Assembly (NCBI GenBank): GCA_029934875.1
Contig: JAOZLK010000292.1
Coordinates: 1 to 6,182 of the forward strand
Direction: 5' to 3'
DNA length: 6,182 nt
Source: Bacteroidales bacterium
GTDB taxonomy: Bacteria > Bacteroidota > Bacteroidia > Bacteroidales > GCA-2748055
This document shows, in pieces, positions 4,736 through 6,182 of the stretch. The notes under the pieces are model-generated. The model did no database searches and was not told where the DNA came from. It saw only the letters and a list, made by a program, of their open reading frames with translations. The stretch's first letter is position 1. Every line of letters begins with the position of its first letter. The position numbers and the translations under genes are program-made.

Positions 4736-6118
4736 ATGAAAAAATATGACGTAATTATTATTGGGGCAGGACCTGCCGGTGTAGTAACGGGAGTAACCGT
4801 GAAAAAGCAAAATTCCAACAAATCGGTTCTTATAATAGCAGAAGAAGAAAAGGGACTGATACCCTGTGGTATTCCTTATATTTTTCACGATCTGGGTTCG
4901 GTAGAGAAAAATATGATGGGCTTGAAACCTTTCAAAGATCTGGGGGGAGAAGTGATTGTCGATCCAGTCAATGCAGTTAAGGTAGACGAGAAGTCAGTAA
5001 GCCTGAAATCAGGGAATATTTACCATTATGATAAACTGGTTTTTGCCACAGGTTCCAGGCCGGTGATAGCTAAATTCATTCGAGGTTATGAGATGAAGAA
5101 TGTTTATTATATTAAAAAAAGCTATGACTATATCAACAGGCTTTTCGAGGAGTTGAAGGGCAAACAGAATATTGTGATCGTAGGGGGTGGGTTTATTGGT
5201 GCTGAGGTAGCAGAACAGCTTTCATTACATCATGGTAAAACAATTACTTTGGTTGAAAGTGAAAAATATTGTTTTTCTAAAGCATTTTCCGAAGAGTTAA
5301 GCAAAATAGCCACAGAACAGCTTGAAAAAACTGCTACTCATATTCGTACTTCATCTTTAGTAGAAGAAATTATTGGCAATAAAGATGGTTTTGTAGAAAA
5401 AGTAATATTAAAAGGAGGTGAAGAAATAGCCGCAGATGCTGTAATTATTTCAGTAGGGTACACGCCTAATTCAGAACTTGCTGAAAAAGCCGGATTACCT
5501 TTAAATTTAATGGGCGCAATCAAAGTAGACAGTTACGAACGCACATCAGTAAAAGATGTCAGTGCGGTGGGTGACTGCTCTCAGACCATAGGATTTCTCA
5601 CCGGTCGCAGCGATCAAATCATGCTTGCTTCTACCGCTACAGCCGAAGCGCGCGTGTTGGGTTACAATTTATTCAGCGTTAAAATTAAAAAACCCTTTAG
5701 CGGAACATTGGGTATATTTTCAACGAAAATAAACGGATTGGCGATGGCTGCTGCCGGTATTGATGAAAGAAGTGCCAATGAAGCAAACATCGATTTTTTA
5801 TGTGCAAAATTCACTGATGTTGACAGACATCCCGGAACTATTCCCGGGACATCATCTGTAGCCGTTAAATTATATTTTTCTCCGTCGGATGGGACGGTGC
5901 TTGGAGGAGAAGTATGGGGATCAGACTCGGCCGGTGAGATCATCAATATCATTGGTTTGATCATTCAAAAAAGTATCACAATATATGAGCTTGTCTCTTT
6001 TCAGATAGGTACACATCCTTTGCTGACCAGTGCACCCACAAAACCTATGATTATTAAAGCTGCCGAAGCCGCAATCTCAATGATACAGATTACTAAGAAA
6101 GAGGCAATGAATATCTAA
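4736..6118 (+). CDS. FAD/NAD(P)-dependent single-cysteine disulfide reductase-type oxidoreductase (NADH oxidase / CoA-disulfide reductase-like)
   Basis: Codes for 460 residues, usual length for the family. ATG 4736 is chosen because MKKYDVIIIGAGPAG places the first Rossmann strand right at the N-terminus; in-frame ATGs at 4694 and 4613 would add unrelated residues, and the latter runs into the divergent Spy-like gene. Motifs in order: FAD-binding GAGPAG (10-15), redox-active Cys44 in IPCGIPY (as in NADH oxidases and CoA-disulfide reductases), ATGSRP (104-109), NAD(P)-binding GGGFIGAE (150-157) with Glu174 ending the next strand, which favours NADH, and FAD-contacting AVGDC (277-281). The dimerisation domain follows, with THPLLTSAPT at 426-435, recalling the His-Pro of two-cysteine reductases. 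Expected to be a cytoplasmic dimer reducing a disulfide, persulfide, sulfur or oxygen; the substrate cannot be read from sequence. Rhodanese domain and second active cysteine are absent. It stands alone on its strand. Confidence 0.88.
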   Translation: MKKYDVIIIGAGPAGVVTGVTVKKQNSNKSVLIIAEEEKGLIPCGIPYIFHDLGSVEKNMMGLKPFKDLGGEVIVDPVNAVKVDEKSVSLKSGNIYHYDKLVFATGSRPVIAKFIRGYEMKNVYYIKKSYDYINRLFEELKGKQNIVIVGGGFIGAEVAEQLSLHHGKTITLVESEKYCFSKAFSEELSKIATEQLEKTATHIRTSSLVEEIIGNKDGFVEKVILKGGEEIAADAVIISVGYTPNSELAEKAGLPLNLMGAIKVDSYERTSVKDVSAVGDCSQTIGFLTGRSDQIMLASTATAEARVLGYNLFSVKIKKPFSGTLGIFSTKINGLAMAAAGIDERSANEANIDFLCAKFTDVDRHPGTIPGTSSVAVKLYFSPSDGTVLGGEVWGSDSAGEIINIIGLIIQKSITIYELVSFQIGTHPLLTSAPTKPMIIKAAEAAISMIQITKKEAMNI

Positions 6119-6182
6119 AAAATCAAATTTGAAGTTTGTTAAATAGACAAGAAAAGCAAGAGGCGCTGGAGATTCTCAACTA

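Noticed and set aside
5413..5438. Strong Shine-Dalgarno-like AGGAGGTGA followed by ATG 5436, suggesting an internal start
   Set aside because: The ATG is out of frame with the gene and 14 bases away. The purine-rich run is explained by Lys-Gly-Gly-Glu-Glu codons.
5829..5849. CCCGG / CCGGG hairpin around the repeated CCCGG
   Set aside because: It has five-base arms inside a conserved coding region with no T-run after it, so it is not a terminator.
5338..5964. Reverse-strand ORFs (5338-5523 and 5662-5964) within the flavin oxidoreductase gene
   Set aside because: The opposite strand codes for conserved flavoenzyme sequence throughout; these products resemble no known protein.
6119..6182. Possible start of a next gene (TTG at 6136 reading LNRQEKQEALEILN to the window end) and a TCAAATTTGA palindrome at 6123-6132
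   Set aside because: Only a dozen or so residues are visible, with a weak start codon and no ribosome site. The 10-base palindrome is too short to call a terminator or operator.

Overview
The window looks like a piece of a Bacteroidota chromosome. The evidence is a C-terminal type IX secretion (T9SS type A) sorting domain on the large secreted protein, a propeller lipoprotein with a Bacteroidota-style surface export signal (Cys-x-Lys-Glu-Asp), AT-rich gaps, and starts mostly without strong Shine-Dalgarno sequences. I cannot place it below phylum. A marine or polysaccharide-degrading lineage is a reasonable guess from the carbohydrate-binding-like modules and the DUF1080 tail.

Layout. Bases 2-154 (+) are the 3' end of a gene whose product ends like a DUF1080 / 3-keto-disaccharide hydrolase domain. 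Converging on it is a leftward cluster of three closely spaced genes (transcribed from 1726 down to 177): a DUF3024 protein, an unrecognised 53-residue ORF, and a beta-propeller lipoprotein. The 53-residue ORF overlaps the lipoprotein start by 14 bases. A 205-bp gap (1727-1931) then separates this cluster from a rightward 769-residue T9SS cargo protein. That protein is built only of binding-type modules, in the order A - Cadherin-like - Cadherin-like - B - A' - sorting domain, with no recognisable catalytic domain. Its 3' end overlaps by 11 bases the 3' end of a leftward Spy/CpxP-like periplasmic protein with a Gly-Tyr-Arg-rich tail. An 85-bp gap (4651-4735) separates that gene from a rightward FAD/NAD(P)-dependent single-cysteine disulfide reductase-type oxidoreductase, which nearly fills the rest of the window.

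How the genes may work together. The exported proteins (T9SS cargo, propeller lipoprotein, Spy-like protein, and perhaps the truncated DUF1080 protein) suggest an envelope and glycan-related neighbourhood. No SusC/SusD pair, glycoside hydrolase catalytic domain or regulator is visible, so a polysaccharide utilisation locus cannot be claimed. The Spy-like protein and the flavin oxidoreductase are divergent and could share control by envelope or redox stress; this is inference only. I see no RNA genes, CRISPR array, insertion sequence or convincing intrinsic terminator. The least explained parts are the 53-residue ORF and its coupling to the lipoprotein, the two palindromes in the 1727-1931 gap, and the internally duplicated all-binding-module secreted protein.
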